A DNA stretch of 64,000 nt from JAATFS01 sp037145635 (GTDB lineage Bacteria; Pseudomonadota; Gammaproteobacteria; Xanthomonadales; Xanthomonadaceae): NCBI GenBank assembly GCA_037145635.1, contig JBBCXB010000001.1, forward strand, positions 930,001-994,000, given 5' to 3'. Shown piece by piece: positions 53,316 to 63,976 of the stretch (position 1 is its first letter; each line of letters opens with the position of its first letter). Under the pieces are notes generated by a model. The model saw only the letters and a program-made list of their open reading frames with translations. It did no database searches and was not told the DNA's origin. The position numbers and the translations under genes are program-made.

Positions 53316-54002
53316 TCAGAACTCCAGGTCCAGCGCCGCGCACAGGTAGTCGACGAAGGGGCCGAGCGTCACCAGGTCGGCCGCGACGGTCTGGCGCAAC
53401 CGCGGGCCGGTCATCAGGGCGTCGTCCAGCGGGCGCCAGAACACCCAGTTGCGGTGCTTGATGTCCTCCAGGCACTCGAAGTCGGCGGGGAAGCCGCGCG
53501 GCGGACGCACCAGCTTCTCGCTCTCGTCCAGGTCGAAGCGGCGGCGCAGCCTGGGGTCGTGCGCGGCGGACTTCCAGCTGCCGGGATTGTCGAAGATGAA
53601 CTGCCGCACCTTGCGCTGGGTGTCCGGCTCCGGATGCCACAGCCCGGCGCCGACGAAACTGCCGCCCGGCTGCAGGTGCACGTAGAACGACGGTGCCGGC
53701 ACCTGGCGCCGCCGCTCGTGGAACAGTCGCGCGCCCTGCCAGGTCTTGTAGGGCGACTTGTCGTGCGAGAAGCGGGCGTCGCGGTAGATGCGGAACAGCG
53801 AGCCGCCCTGGGTGCGGGGATCGGCGCGGAACTGCGTGCTGACCACGGCCAGGTCCGGCTGCAGGTCGGTGATCAGGCGCAGGAACGGCTGGCGGACGTG
53901 CGCTTCGTACTGCGCCCGGTGGTCGTTGAACCAGGCCTTGTCGTTGTGGCGCGCCAGGGCGCGCAGGAACTTGAAGCTGGCATCCGTGAAGTAGGTGGTC
54001 AT
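53316..54002 (-). CDS. DUF2461 family protein
   Basis: A 228-residue cytosolic protein with the DUF2461 pattern: LKFL-type start FTDASFKFLRALARHNDKAW, FNDHRAQYEAHVRQPF, QFRADPRTQGGSLFRIYRDA, RFSHDKSPYKTW and FYVHLQPGGSFVGAGLWHPE. The family is widespread and has no established activity. ATG 54002 overlaps the sbcB stop by four bases (ATGA), so it is translationally coupled to the exonuclease; a DNA-repair link is only suggested by that. Confidence 0.9.
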   Translation of the reverse strand: MTTYFTDASFKFLRALARHNDKAWFNDHRAQYEAHVRQPFLRLITDLQPDLAVVSTQFRADPRTQGGSLFRIYRDARFSHDKSPYKTWQGARLFHERRRQVPAPSFYVHLQPGGSFVGAGLWHPEPDTQRKVRQFIFDNPGSWKSAAHDPRLRRRFDLDESEKLVRPPRGFPADFECLEDIKHRNWVFWRPLDDALMTGPRLRQTVAADLVTLGPFVDYLCAALDLEF

Positions 54003-55441
54003 AGCGTGCGTTGGAGTTCGGCGCCCCAGGCGGAGAGCTGGTCGAGCAGGCCCTGCTTGGTAGCATCGTCGGGGTGAGCGGCCCGTAAATCGGCGATCTG
54101 CGCGGCGTACTGTTCGAAGGTGACCTCGGACAGCCCGCTGTCCTGCTGCAGGCGCTGGCGGCGGTAGGCGTTCCAGCGCAGCTGCTCGTCGCAGGACAGG
54201 GTCTGCGGCCAGTTGCGCGCGCGGTAGCGGAACAGCAGCTCGACCAGCCGCGGGTCGCGGAAGCGCGGCTCCAGCGCCGCCAGCTCGGCGGGCGCGCTGC
54301 TGCGCACCTGGGCCAGCAGGCGCTTGTCGCCGTCGGCGAGGAAGCCGTCGTACAGCGAGGCGTCGGCGTCGGCCGGGCCGGCGCCCGCGCGCTCGCCGGC
54401 GAACACCCGGCGCACCTTTTCCGCCAGTTCGGGGCCGATCGCGCGCAGGCGCGCGGCGTTGGCCTCGACCACGGCGCGGTCCAGGCCCAGCCGCTGCAGG
54501 TCGGGCTCGCGCAGGTGGTTCCAGGCCACCAGCGCCGGCGCCTTGTTGAGGTGCACCTCCTTGAGCGGGATGCGCTGCTCGCCCTCGCGTAGGTCCGCCT
54601 GCGGGAGGTACAGGCGCTCGGCGATCTCCTCGGCGGACAGCCGCAGCAGCGGTTCCAGGTCGCCCTGCAGGTCGAACACCACCACGCGGTTGTCGATGCG
54701 CGGGTGCCGGGTCAGCGGCAGCACCGGCGCCGCGCACAGGCGGGCGGCCGGATAGCGCTGCGAGACGTGCAGCACCGGCTGCATCGCCACCACGTCCAGC
54801 AGGCCGGCGGCGAAACGCTTGTCGCGCAGCCGCAGCGCGTATTCCCACAGCCGCGGCTGGCAGGTGCGCAGCCGCCGCGCCATGCCGATCGTGGCGTAGA
54901 CGTCGGACAGCGCCTCGTGGGCGTCGCCCTCGCGCACGTCGTTGGCCAGCGCCAGCTGTTCCAGCTTGAACGAGGCGGCGCCGTCGTCGCGGCGCGGCCA
55001 GGCGATGCCGTCCGGGCGCAGCGCGTGCGCCAGGCGCAGCAGGTCCAGCAGGTCCCAGCGCGAGTTGCCGCCGCGCCACTCGCGCTCGTACGGGTCGTGG
55101 AAGTTGCGGAACAGGCCGTGGCGCACAAATTCGTCGTCGAAACGCAGCGAGTTGTAGCCCAGCGTGCAGGTCTGTGGCCGCGCCATCTGCTCGGCGATGC
55201 GGGCGAAGGCCTCGGCCTCGCCGACGCCCTCGCGCTGCGCGTGCTGCGGGGTGATGCCGGTGACCAGGGTGGCGTAGGGCGACGGCAGCAGGTCGTCGGC
55301 CGGCTGCACGAAGAAGCTGATCGGCTCCTCGATCACGCGCAGCTCGGCATCGGTGCGCACCGCGGCGAACTGGGCGATGCGGGTGCGGCGCGGATCCTGG
55401 CCGAAGGTCTCCAGGTCGTAGAAGAGGAAGCTGTCGGGCAT
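53999..55441 (-). CDS. sbcB: Exodeoxyribonuclease I
   Basis: ExoI degrades single-stranded DNA 3' to 5' in mismatch repair and recombination. The 480-residue enzyme has the DEDDh exonuclease domain (FLFYDLETFGQDPRRTRIAQ with the first acidic pair, GYNSLRFDDEFVRHGLFRN, AHEALSDVYATIGMA), then SH3-like and helical extensions typical of ExoI (LPLTRHPRIDNRVVVFDLQG, EVHLNKAPALVAW, LLFRYRARNWPQTLS). It follows kmo by 69 bases and overlaps the DUF2461 gene. Confidence 0.96.
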   Translation of the reverse strand: MPDSFLFYDLETFGQDPRRTRIAQFAAVRTDAELRVIEEPISFFVQPADDLLPSPYATLVTGITPQHAQREGVGEAEAFARIAEQMARPQTCTLGYNSLRFDDEFVRHGLFRNFHDPYEREWRGGNSRWDLLDLLRLAHALRPDGIAWPRRDDGAASFKLEQLALANDVREGDAHEALSDVYATIGMARRLRTCQPRLWEYALRLRDKRFAAGLLDVVAMQPVLHVSQRYPAARLCAAPVLPLTRHPRIDNRVVVFDLQGDLEPLLRLSAEEIAERLYLPQADLREGEQRIPLKEVHLNKAPALVAWNHLREPDLQRLGLDRAVVEANAARLRAIGPELAEKVRRVFAGERAGAGPADADASLYDGFLADGDKRLLAQVRSSAPAELAALEPRFRDPRLVELLFRYRARNWPQTLSCDEQLRWNAYRRQRLQQDSGLSEVTFEQYAAQIADLRAAHPDDATKQGLLDQLSAWGAELQRTL

Positions 55442-55510
55442 GGGCGGTCGAATCGTGGGATGGAGGTTCGGGTCAGGCGGCGTGCGGGCGGCGCGTGGCG
55501 CGCGGGTGCG

Positions 55511-56878
55511 TCAGTGCGTGCCGTCCAGCGGCGCGAGCCGCGCGTGCACCGCGCGCTCCAGCGCCGCCCAGTCGATCCGCGCCAGGTCGTCGTGGCCGCG
55601 CGTGGCCTCGACCAGGATCTCGCGCTGGATCTCGCTGCGCGCCAGCGCCACCGCGTACGGCGTGCGCAGGAAGGTCACCATCGTATAGTGCGGCACGAAG
55701 CGCGTGGGCCAGCGTGCCTGCAGCGCCTGTTCGAGCTCGCGCTGCAGCAGGAACGCCGGGTCGCCGACGCGGTCGCGCATCTCCAGGTAGTTCTCCAGCG
55801 CCATCTGCTGGATCGCGGCGGCGTCGTCGCGGCGCGCGGCCTCGAACGCGGCGAACGCGGTGGCCAGGTCCGGATGCGCATCGAGGGCGTCGGCCAGCGC
55901 CACGCAGTCCTCGAACGCGCAGTTCATGCCCTGGCCGTGGAACGGCACCATCGCGTGCGCGGCGTCGCCGAGCAGCACCGCGCGCCCGCCCAGGTGCCAG
56001 CGGTCCAGGTGCAGGGTGCCGAGCAGGCCGGGGGGATGTTCCTCCCAGTGCGCCTTCAGCTGCGGGATCAGCGGCAGCGCATCGGGGAAGTCGCGCGCGA
56101 ACAGCGCCAGCGCCTCCTCGCCGGTGCGGGTGGTGGCGAAGCTCGGTTCGCCGGTGTTGGGCAGGAACAGGGTGACGGTGAAGGTGCCGCCGTCGTTGGG
56201 CAGGGCGATGCACATGTAGTGGCCGCGCGGCCACAGGTGCAGCGCGTTGCGCTCGATGCGGAAGCCGCCGTCGGCGGCCGGGGGGATCTCCAGCTCCTTG
56301 TAGGAATGGTCGAGGAACTCGATGCGCTCGCCCAGCGGCGACCGGCGCTGCATCGCCGCGCGCAACGCCGAGCCGGCGCCGTCGGTGCCCACCAGGCTGC
56401 GGAAGTGCAGGTCGTGCGGCTGGTCGTCGCGGTCGTCGATGAAGCGCGCATGCCCGGCGTCGAAGTCGACCGTGTGCAGCCGGCGATAGAAGTGGATGCG
56501 CGCGCCGGCGGCCTCGGCCAGGTCGAGCAGGGTGATGTTGAGGGCGGCGCGGTGGATCGACCAGATCACCTCGCTGTCGTCGCGTCCGTAGCGCTGCAGC
56601 TGCGGCGGCCCGTCGAGCGGATGCACCATGCGCCCGCGCATCATCACCGCGCGCGCCATCACCGCTTCGTCGGCGCCGGCCTGGCGCAGCGCGTGGCGCC
56701 CGCGCTCGGCCAGCGCCAGGTTGATCGAGCGGCCGGACTCGTAGCCCTTGATGCGCGGGTCGCCGCGGCGTTCGTACACCGTCACCTGCCAGCCGCGGCG
56801 CGACAGCAGGATCGCCAGCAGGGAGCCGGCCAGGCCGGCACCGACCAGGGTGAGGGATCGCGGGGAGGAAGGGCTCAA
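55511..56878 (-). CDS. kmo: Kynurenine 3-monooxygenase
   Basis: Kmo hydroxylates L-kynurenine to 3-hydroxykynurenine with NADPH, O2 and FAD. The 455-residue flavoprotein shows the dinucleotide fold TLVGAGLAGSLLAILLSRRG, the family's YESGRSINLALAERGRHAL, the WSIHRAALNITLL segment and the second FAD motif GDAAHAMVPFHGQGMNCAFE. The C-terminal region YTMVTFLRTPYAVALARSEI is that of the membrane-associated Kmo tail. The best start is TTG 56878, giving LSPSSPRSLTLVG; no ATG lies in reach. It follows kynU by 128 bases, the largest gap of the operon. Confidence 0.95.
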   Translation of the reverse strand: MSPSSPRSLTLVGAGLAGSLLAILLSRRGWQVTVYERRGDPRIKGYESGRSINLALAERGRHALRQAGADEAVMARAVMMRGRMVHPLDGPPQLQRYGRDDSEVIWSIHRAALNITLLDLAEAAGARIHFYRRLHTVDFDAGHARFIDDRDDQPHDLHFRSLVGTDGAGSALRAAMQRRSPLGERIEFLDHSYKELEIPPAADGGFRIERNALHLWPRGHYMCIALPNDGGTFTVTLFLPNTGEPSFATTRTGEEALALFARDFPDALPLIPQLKAHWEEHPPGLLGTLHLDRWHLGGRAVLLGDAAHAMVPFHGQGMNCAFEDCVALADALDAHPDLATAFAAFEAARRDDAAAIQQMALENYLEMRDRVGDPAFLLQRELEQALQARWPTRFVPHYTMVTFLRTPYAVALARSEIQREILVEATRGHDDLARIDWAALERAVHARLAPLDGTH

Positions 56879-57006
56879 GGGAGTGTCCGTGGGCGGAAGG
56901 CGGGAAGGGGCGGTGGGCGGGGCGGATGGCGCGGCGGCGATCGGGCCGGTCGCCCCCGCGGCCCGGGCCGGCGGGGGCCGAGTCCTGCCGCGCCGGCGCG
57001 TCGGCG

Positions 57007-58293
<1,287 letters not shown>

Positions 58294-58324
58294 GGGGCTA
58301 TCGGCCTCGGGACAGGGCCACAGT

Positions 58325-60460
58325 CTACCCGCCGTCGCGTGCCGGCTCGGCGTGCAGCACCGGCTTGGCCGCGGCGCGGGCCGGGCGCAGCAGGTGGGTC
58401 AGGGTGCCGACGCTGTCGGTGATGCGGTCGCAGGTGTCGGCCAGCGCCAGCGCCGCGGTGGCCGCGCCCGGCTCGTCGCCGGGCGCGCCGGCCAGGGCCT
58501 CGGACAGGCGCCGCTCGGCCGCGCGCAGCGTGGCGGCGGGCGGGATGCGGCCCTGTGCCAGGCAGTCGGACAGCTGTGCCAGCGCCGCGTCGGCCTGGCT
58601 GCGGAAGGCCGCCAGCGGCTCGGACTCCGGCAGGGGGTTGCCGTCGCGCAGCACCGCTTCCAGCGACAGCGTCGCGCGGATCAGGCGGTTGCCGTTGGCC
58701 AGCAGCGACTCGGCGAGCTTGAGCTCCTGCAGGTTGCGGCGGCTGCGCGGTTCCCCGCGCAAACGTTCGATCGACGCCTGTGCGTTGGTGCGCGCCACGC
58801 GCGCGGCGGCCCGGGTCTCGGTGAGCTCGTCCATGCGCCCGCGCAGCAGCACGCTCATGTGCGCGCGGTAGGCGTCCAGCAGCCGCGCCAGCGAGGCGCG
58901 GATGTGGCGGCGCTCGCGCGTGGGCCATAGCGCATAGGCCACCAGCGCCAGCACGCTGCCCAGCACCGTGGCCTGCAGCCGCGCTCCCACCGCATCGCCC
59001 GGGGCCACGCCCTCGAACGACAGCAGCAGCACCAGCATGCCGGTGAGGAAGGCCACGCCGATGCCGTAGTTGACCTGGGTCAGCAGCCGGAAGCCCAGGC
59101 AGAGCAGCGCCAGCAGCGCCAGCCGCACCGCGGCGCCGTCCATGCTGAAATGCGCCAGCACGGTGGCGATCAGCAGGCCGGCGAAGGTACCGGCCACGCG
59201 CAGCGCGCCGAAGCTGAGGGTGCCGCCGAAGTCGGGCTTGAGCACGATCGCGGTGGTCATCGGGATCCAGAAGCCGTGCGGGATCTGCTGCCAGCGCTCG
59301 AACGCCACCGCCAGCGCCAGGCACACGCTGCAGCGCAACGCATGCCGGAACGCGACCGATGACAGCGCCAGGTTGGCGCGCAGCGTGGCCACGGTGGCGG
59401 CCGGCCGCAGCGCCGCCGGCAGCCGGGTCTCGGCCAACTGCGCCTGGATCTCGCCGCGGCTGCTGGCCCAGTGGCCGTTGCGGACCAGGGCGCGCAGCTG
59501 GCCGCCCAGGCCCTGCGCGCGCGCCACCGCGACGCGTACCAGGCGGCGCTCGCGGGTGTCCTCGTTGTGCTGCTGGAACTGCGCCAGCGCCTCGATCAGT
59601 TCGTCGAAGCCGGTCATCGAGTCCGCGGCCGCCGCCGGGTCCTCGCCGACCGTCATCGCATGCGCCAGCTGCTCCAGCACGATCGCGCTGCGCTCGAGCA
59701 CGCGCTCGATCGCCGCGCGCGCGGGTGCGCCGTCCAGCCGGGTATCGGCGTCGGCCAGCGACAGCAGCTCCAGCCGCACCCGCTCGCACAGCTCGGCGAT
59801 GATGCGGAACGACTGCACCGCGATCGCGCGCGAACGGTGCTCGCCGTGCAGCATCACCATCGCGTCCAGCACCTGCTGGGTCGCCGGCGGCGCGACCGTC
59901 GCCTCCGGGCGCTGGCGCGCGATGGCGGCCAGCTGCCGCATCAGGTCGGCCAATGCGAAGCGCTCGGGGCGGTAGCGCTGCAGCGGCCAGGCCGCCAGCG
60001 CCATCAGCATCTGCAGCAGGCCGCCGGCGAAGATCAGCGCAGCCACGCCGGGCGCCTGCGCCGGCGGCAGCCGCATGTCGGCGCTGATCACCAGCAGGAT
60101 CATGCTGGTCAGCCCCACGCGCGCGGCGACCGGGCCCAGCGCCACCAGCAGCCCGCCGGCCAGCCCGAACAGCAGTGCCGCCAGCACCAGCGCCGGCGTG
60201 CTGCCGCCGACCCAGATGCCCAGCAGCGCCGCACCGCCGGCCGCGGCGGCCGACATCAGCATGCGCTGCATGCGCGCCCGGTACGGGCCGGGCTGGTCGG
60301 AGAACATGGTGTTCAGCGCGCCGCTGGTGACCGCCAGGCCGGCCGCGGCATGCCCGGTGGCCAGGCCCAGCGCCAGCGGCAGCACCACCGCGGCGGTGTT
60401 GCGCAGGGCCACCCGCAGCGGCACGTCGCGGGGCTTGAGGTCGATCAGGGTGCGCAGCAT
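58325..60460 (-). CDS. FUSC-family membrane transporter (YccS/aromatic-acid exporter type)
   Basis: A 711-residue inner membrane protein with the duplicated FUSC layout: a first block of about six helices (residues 20-170, with LPLALGLATGHAAAGLAVTS and GLTSMILLVISADM), a long cytoplasmic helical part, a second membrane block (about 390-520, with PHGFWIPMTTAIVLKPDFGG, the family hallmark, and GVAFLTGMLVLLLSFEGV) and a C-terminal coiled region. FUSC proteins export aromatic carboxylic acids. It sits 24 bases after nbaC and 31 before kynU, so it may relieve accumulation of anthranilate-type intermediates; that role is inferred from context. Confidence 0.88.
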   Translation of the reverse strand: MLRTLIDLKPRDVPLRVALRNTAAVVLPLALGLATGHAAAGLAVTSGALNTMFSDQPGPYRARMQRMLMSAAAAGGAALLGIWVGGSTPALVLAALLFGLAGGLLVALGPVAARVGLTSMILLVISADMRLPPAQAPGVAALIFAGGLLQMLMALAAWPLQRYRPERFALADLMRQLAAIARQRPEATVAPPATQQVLDAMVMLHGEHRSRAIAVQSFRIIAELCERVRLELLSLADADTRLDGAPARAAIERVLERSAIVLEQLAHAMTVGEDPAAAADSMTGFDELIEALAQFQQHNEDTRERRLVRVAVARAQGLGGQLRALVRNGHWASSRGEIQAQLAETRLPAALRPAATVATLRANLALSSVAFRHALRCSVCLALAVAFERWQQIPHGFWIPMTTAIVLKPDFGGTLSFGALRVAGTFAGLLIATVLAHFSMDGAAVRLALLALLCLGFRLLTQVNYGIGVAFLTGMLVLLLSFEGVAPGDAVGARLQATVLGSVLALVAYALWPTRERRHIRASLARLLDAYRAHMSVLLRGRMDELTETRAAARVARTNAQASIERLRGEPRSRRNLQELKLAESLLANGNRLIRATLSLEAVLRDGNPLPESEPLAAFRSQADAALAQLSDCLAQGRIPPAATLRAAERRLSEALAGAPGDEPGAATAALALADTCDRITDSVGTLTHLLRPARAAAKPVLHAEPARDGG

Positions 60461-60484
60461 GGGGCGGGAGCGGCTGGCGCGGCC

Positions 60485-61015
60485 TCAGTCCGGTCCGGCG
60501 TCATAGCGAGCCGGGGCCGGGTGCAGCGCGCCGCAGGCCTGGCAGGTGCGCAACGCCGGCGACCGGTAGAAGTGGTCGAACACCGGCGGGAAGTCCTGCT
60601 CGATGTCGCGCAACGGGAAGAACGCCTCGTACAGCGGGTGGTTGCAGCGCTGGCAGAACCACAGCAGGCCGTCCTGCTCGTGCGGCAGCCGGCGTCGCTC
60701 GACCACCAGCCCGACCGAGTCGGGCCCGCGCTGCGGCGAGTGCGGCACCTTCGGCGGGAGCAGGAAGATCTCGCCGGCGCGGATCGGGATGTCGCGCGCC
60801 ACGCCGTCGTCCTGCACCTTCAGCACCATCTCGCCCTCGAGCTGGTAGAACCACTCCGGGCCTTCGTCGTAGTGGTAGTCGGTGCGGGCGTTGGGCCCGC
60901 CGACGACCATGATGATGAAGTCGTCCTGCTGGATGCACTTGTTGCCCACCGGCGGCTTGAGCAGGTGGCGGTGCTCCTCGATCCAGGCGTGCAGGTTGAG
61001 CGGCGGGGACAGCAT
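60485..61015 (-). CDS. nbaC: 3-hydroxyanthranilate 3,4-dioxygenase
   Basis: A 176-residue cupin that opens the ring of 3-hydroxyanthranilate to 2-amino-3-carboxymuconate semialdehyde, which closes to quinolinate for NAD synthesis. The iron ligands are in GGPNARTDYHYDEGPEWFYQ (His, Glu) and VPHSPQRG (His), with LEGEMVLKVQDDG between. The C-terminal rubredoxin-like pair CQRC and CQAC marks the bacterial type with a second iron. First gene of the kynurenine operon; the gap to the carbonic anhydrase stop is 69 bases. Confidence 0.97.
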   Translation of the reverse strand: MLSPPLNLHAWIEEHRHLLKPPVGNKCIQQDDFIIMVVGGPNARTDYHYDEGPEWFYQLEGEMVLKVQDDGVARDIPIRAGEIFLLPPKVPHSPQRGPDSVGLVVERRRLPHEQDGLLWFCQRCNHPLYEAFFPLRDIEQDFPPVFDHFYRSPALRTCQACGALHPAPARYDAGPD

Positions 61016-61084
61016 GGGCGTGGGTCTCGGGCGCGCGGTCTGCGCAGGGTACGCCAGCGGCGGCCGCGGTGCGCCGCCGCCGGT

Positions 61085-61747
61085 TCAGCGGTCCTCGCGG
61101 TCGGCCTGGATGCGCGCCAGCGCCGCGTCGTAGCGCGACTGCACCAGGTCGGGTTCGCTGACGTGCATGCCGAGGTCGTGCACCCGGCCGTCGCGCAGGC
61201 TGTAGACCCAGCCGTGCACGCTCAGCGGCTGGCCACGGTTCCAGGCGTCGCGCACGATGCTGGTGCGCGAGACGTTGACCACCTGCTCGAGCACGTTGAG
61301 CTCGCACAGGCGCGCGTGCTGCAGCGGCAGGTCGCCGGCCTGCTGCAGGCAGTCCTGGTGCTTCTCGGCCACGTCGGTGACGTGCCGGATCCAGTTGTCG
61401 ACCAGGCCCATGCGCGCGTGGGTGAGGCTGGCATGCACGCCGCCGCAGCCGTAGTGGCCCACGACCAGGATGTGGCGCACCTTCAGCACGTCCACCGCGA
61501 ACTGGATCACCGACAGGCAGTTGAGGTCGGTGTGCACCACCACGTTGGCGACGTTGCGGTGCACGAACACCTCGCCCGGCGCCATGTCGATGATCTGGTT
61601 GGCCGGCACCCGCGAATCCGAGCAGCCGATCCACAGGTACTGGGGCGACTGCTGCTTGGAGAGCCGGCCGAAGAAGCCGGGGTCCTCGCGGCTGATGCGA
61701 TCGGCCCAGGCACGGTTGTTGTCGAGCAGATGGTCGAGTTCGTTCAT
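61085..61747 (-). CDS. can: Beta-carbonic anhydrase
   Basis: A 220-residue zinc enzyme that interconverts CO2 and bicarbonate. Zinc ligands are Cys and Asp of IGCSDSRVPANQI, and His and Cys of VVGHYGCGGVHA; FVHRNVANVVVHTDLN and the ELNVLEQVVNVSRTSIV segment are typical of Can. ATG 61747 gives MNELDHLLDNNRAWADRI; the long in-frame extension beyond it runs into the divergent gene. Divergent from the GH108 gene, 151 bases apart. Confidence 0.96.
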   Translation of the reverse strand: MNELDHLLDNNRAWADRISREDPGFFGRLSKQQSPQYLWIGCSDSRVPANQIIDMAPGEVFVHRNVANVVVHTDLNCLSVIQFAVDVLKVRHILVVGHYGCGGVHASLTHARMGLVDNWIRHVTDVAEKHQDCLQQAGDLPLQHARLCELNVLEQVVNVSRTSIVRDAWNRGQPLSVHGWVYSLRDGRVHDLGMHVSEPDLVQSRYDAALARIQADREDR

Positions 61748-61898
61748 GCGGCCATTATTCCAGAACTGCCGGGGGACTGGGGAGCCGCCCGCTTCGAACT
61801 CAGTTGCAGGGCGGCCGCGTATCGGCAGGCGGCCGATGCCGCAGCGCGCGGGCCAAAACCAGACTGTCTCCACCGACCCAATCCCTTCAGGTGGCGCC

Positions 61899-62435
61899 AT
61901 GGCCGACTTCAACGCGTTCTTCCCGACCCTGCTCAAGCACGAGGGCGGCTTCGTCAACGATCCGGTTGACCCGGGCGGCGCCACCAACAAGGGCATTACC
62001 CTGGCGACCTTCAAGAGTGTCGCCCAGCCGCTCCTGGGGATCGAGCCGACGCTTGCCAACCTGCGGGCGCTGACCGACGCGCAGGCCGGCGTGGTCTACA
62101 AGGCGCGCTACTGGGACCCGATCCGCGGCGACGAGATCGCGCTGCAGCCGCTGGCCGACATCGTTTTCGATTTCTACGTCAATGCGGGCGCCAACGCGAT
62201 CAAGCTGCTGCAGAGCGAGCTCAACGCACTGACCGCCAAGGCCCTGGCGGTGGACGGACGGTTCGGACCCGGCACCTTCGCCGCGCTGGCGGCCTGCGAC
62301 CAACGCGCGCTCTATGCGCGCTACAAGGCCGGGCGCAAGGACTACTACCGCAGGCTGGCCGCGGCGCGGCCGCCGCTGGGCAAGTTCCTCAAGGGCTGGC
62401 TTGCACGCGTGGATGCCTTCCCCGAGCTGTCCTGA
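61899..62435 (+). CDS. GH108 family muramidase (zliS/phage-lysozyme type)
   Basis: A 178-residue peptidoglycan hydrolase. The family signature is complete: catalytic Glu in LLKHEGGFVNDPVDPGGATN and KGIT, then YWDPIRGDEI, FDFYVNAGANAIKLLQSELN and the C-terminal peptidoglycan-binding part VDGRFGPGTFAAL. AGGTGG lies 5 bases before ATG 61899. There is no signal peptide, and no holin, spanin or phage structural gene is visible, so export must rely on something else. Two DUF2589 genes and an 86-residue gene follow closely on the same strand, making this the likely first gene of an unnamed cassette. Confidence 0.9.
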   Translation: MADFNAFFPTLLKHEGGFVNDPVDPGGATNKGITLATFKSVAQPLLGIEPTLANLRALTDAQAGVVYKARYWDPIRGDEIALQPLADIVFDFYVNAGANAIKLLQSELNALTAKALAVDGRFGPGTFAALAACDQRALYARYKAGRKDYYRRLAAARPPLGKFLKGWLARVDAFPELS

Positions 62436-62471
62436 GCCGCGCGTCGTCCATATCCCGAGGGCAGTCCCGGT

Positions 62472-63002
62472 ATGACCCAGATATCGCTGAACGACATGAT
62501 CGAAGCACTGGCCGGCGCGGTCATCGATGCGCAGGACCGGATCGAGCAGCACCAGATGGCCAACCTCGGCGCGTTCTTCGACGAGGACAATCGTCCCAAG
62601 AGCGTGCTGATCCGGTTGCCTTCGCAGCATCCCGAGGCCGGCGAGGACGACGAAGACCTGTACCGGGCGCCCCTGCTGCCGCTGGTGTCCTCCAACGTGC
62701 TGCGGATCAAGGACGTGGAGATCACGTTCGATGCGCAGCTGGGCGTGCTCAGCGAACTGGACGAGGCCGAGCTTCCCGCGTCGGTCCTCGAGCCCGCTCC
62801 GGGCGGCGACTGGCGCGCCAAGTCGCCGGCGGCACCGGGGCAGATCGGCATCGATCTCAGCTCGAGTTCCAGGAACGCGCGACAGAACTCGGTCCACGTC
62901 GTGCTGCGCGTGGAAGGCAGCGAACCCACCGAGGGCATCGCGCGCCTCATCAACCACCTTGCGCAGACGCAAGGGGTGTTCAAGACGGTCAAGGTCGGAT
63001 AA
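62472..63002 (+). CDS. DUF2589-related protein, first copy
   Basis: A 176-residue cytosolic protein of unknown function. Its start (ISLNDMIEALAGAVIDAQDR) is an amphipathic helix; the middle is Asp/Glu-rich (EAGEDDEDLYRAP); then come predicted strands. It aligns with the next protein in two places: PLLPLVSSNVLRIKDVEITF here and PLLALVNVPNLSIQTVDVTF there, and VHVVLRVEGSEPTEGIARL here and YHVALHAEDRGTPEGLARVL there, so the two are paralogues. It starts 36 bases after the muramidase gene. The family name rests mainly on its resemblance to the second copy. Confidence 0.75.
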   Translation: MTQISLNDMIEALAGAVIDAQDRIEQHQMANLGAFFDEDNRPKSVLIRLPSQHPEAGEDDEDLYRAPLLPLVSSNVLRIKDVEITFDAQLGVLSELDEAELPASVLEPAPGGDWRAKSPAAPGQIGIDLSSSSRNARQNSVHVVLRVEGSEPTEGIARLINHLAQTQGVFKTVKVG

Positions 63003-63050
63003 CCCCCGGCTGCCGTTGCAGTTCGTCATTCACAACATCAGGAGAACAAC

Positions 63051-63671
63051 ATGGCCGATATCGTCAATATGTCCGACCAGTTCAAGGGGTTGCCGATGGG
63101 CGACCTAATCGGTGCGCCGCTGCGTGCCGCCTGCGACGCGCAGGTCATGCTGGCCAGGGCGACCGCCGACTTCATCAAGGTCATCGGCTTCCTGCCGCCG
63201 ACCGACCCGAACGATCCCAACGGCAACGGCGGCACCCGGACCGCGCAGTTCAAGTTCATGCGGCCGGTGGAGGATCCGGCGGGCAACGGCAAGATGGCCG
63301 AGGAGGAGGTCGAGATCGTGGTGCCGCTGCTGGCGCTGGTCAACGTCCCCAACCTCAGTATCCAGACGGTGGACGTCACCTTCGACATGGAGGTCAAGTC
63401 CTCGTTCTCGGAGAAGGAGGCCGAGGACAAGAGCCTGAAGGTGGATCTGGAGGCCAGTGTCGGCTGGGGCGTGTTCAAGGCCAAGGTCAACGTGCAGGGC
63501 TCGGTGTCGACCCACAAGGAGAACACGCGCTCGTCCGACAACTCCGCCAAGTACCACGTGGCCCTGCACGCCGAGGACCGCGGGACGCCGGAGGGCCTGG
63601 CGCGGGTGCTGGACATCCTGCAGACCGCCGCGGCTCCGCGCCAGGTGAAGGAACCGGTTCCGGTTCCCTGA
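63051..63671 (+). CDS. DUF2589 family protein, second copy
   Basis: A 206-residue protein with the pattern I associate with DUF2589: FKGLPMGDLIGAPLRAACDA then QVMLARATADFIKVIGFL, an amphipathic helical start, followed by a beta-rich region (EEEVEIVVPLLALVNVPNLS, VTFDMEVKSSFSEKEA, VNVQGSVSTHKEN) and a last helix EGLARVLDILQTAA. No signal peptide or membrane span. GGAG lies 7-8 bases before ATG 63051, the best ribosome site of the cassette, suggesting this is the most abundant product. It ends in the repeat-like VKEPVPVP. Function unknown. Confidence 0.85.
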   Translation: MADIVNMSDQFKGLPMGDLIGAPLRAACDAQVMLARATADFIKVIGFLPPTDPNDPNGNGGTRTAQFKFMRPVEDPAGNGKMAEEEVEIVVPLLALVNVPNLSIQTVDVTFDMEVKSSFSEKEAEDKSLKVDLEASVGWGVFKAKVNVQGSVSTHKENTRSSDNSAKYHVALHAEDRGTPEGLARVLDILQTAAAPRQVKEPVPVP

Positions 63672-63715
63672 CGGTCCGCTAGCCGCGTGCCCCTTTCCTG
63701 CTCGAGTCGCCGCCG

Positions 63716-63976
63716 ATGTTCGATCTCACTGAAGTCAGCTACGTCAAACGCATCGTCGTCGGCAGCGACAACCCGGCCAAGATGCAGAGCGCCGAGCAGG
63801 TCGAGGCCGCGCAGGCGCTGCTCAACCGCTGCCTGTCCGAAGCGCCGCAGGGCGCGGTGCTCGGCATCGAAAAGAGCTTCAGCGTCCTGCAGCTCGGCGA
63901 GCACCAGGTCGTGCTGCAGTGGCTGTGCTACCACGTCGGCTTCAAGCGCCGGCCAGCCTGGCTGAAGGACCCATGA
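63716..63976 (+). CDS. Small protein of unknown function in the DUF2589 cassette
   Basis: An 86-residue protein. It begins MFDLTEVSYVKRIVVGSDNP, has a central helix (SAEQVEAAQALLNRCLSEAP) and two strands (VLGIEKSFSVLQLGEHQVVL) followed by QWLCYHVGFKRRPAWLKDP. No membrane span or known motif. The stop overlaps the next start by four bases (ATGA at 63973-63976), so the cassette continues to the right. Confidence 0.7.
   Translation: MFDLTEVSYVKRIVVGSDNPAKMQSAEQVEAAQALLNRCLSEAPQGAVLGIEKSFSVLQLGEHQVVLQWLCYHVGFKRRPAWLKDP

Noticed and set aside
61899..62435. Prophage lysis module
   Set aside because: The muramidase has no holin, spanin, portal or tail gene beside it in this window, so a prophage cannot be claimed; the right-hand side is unseen.
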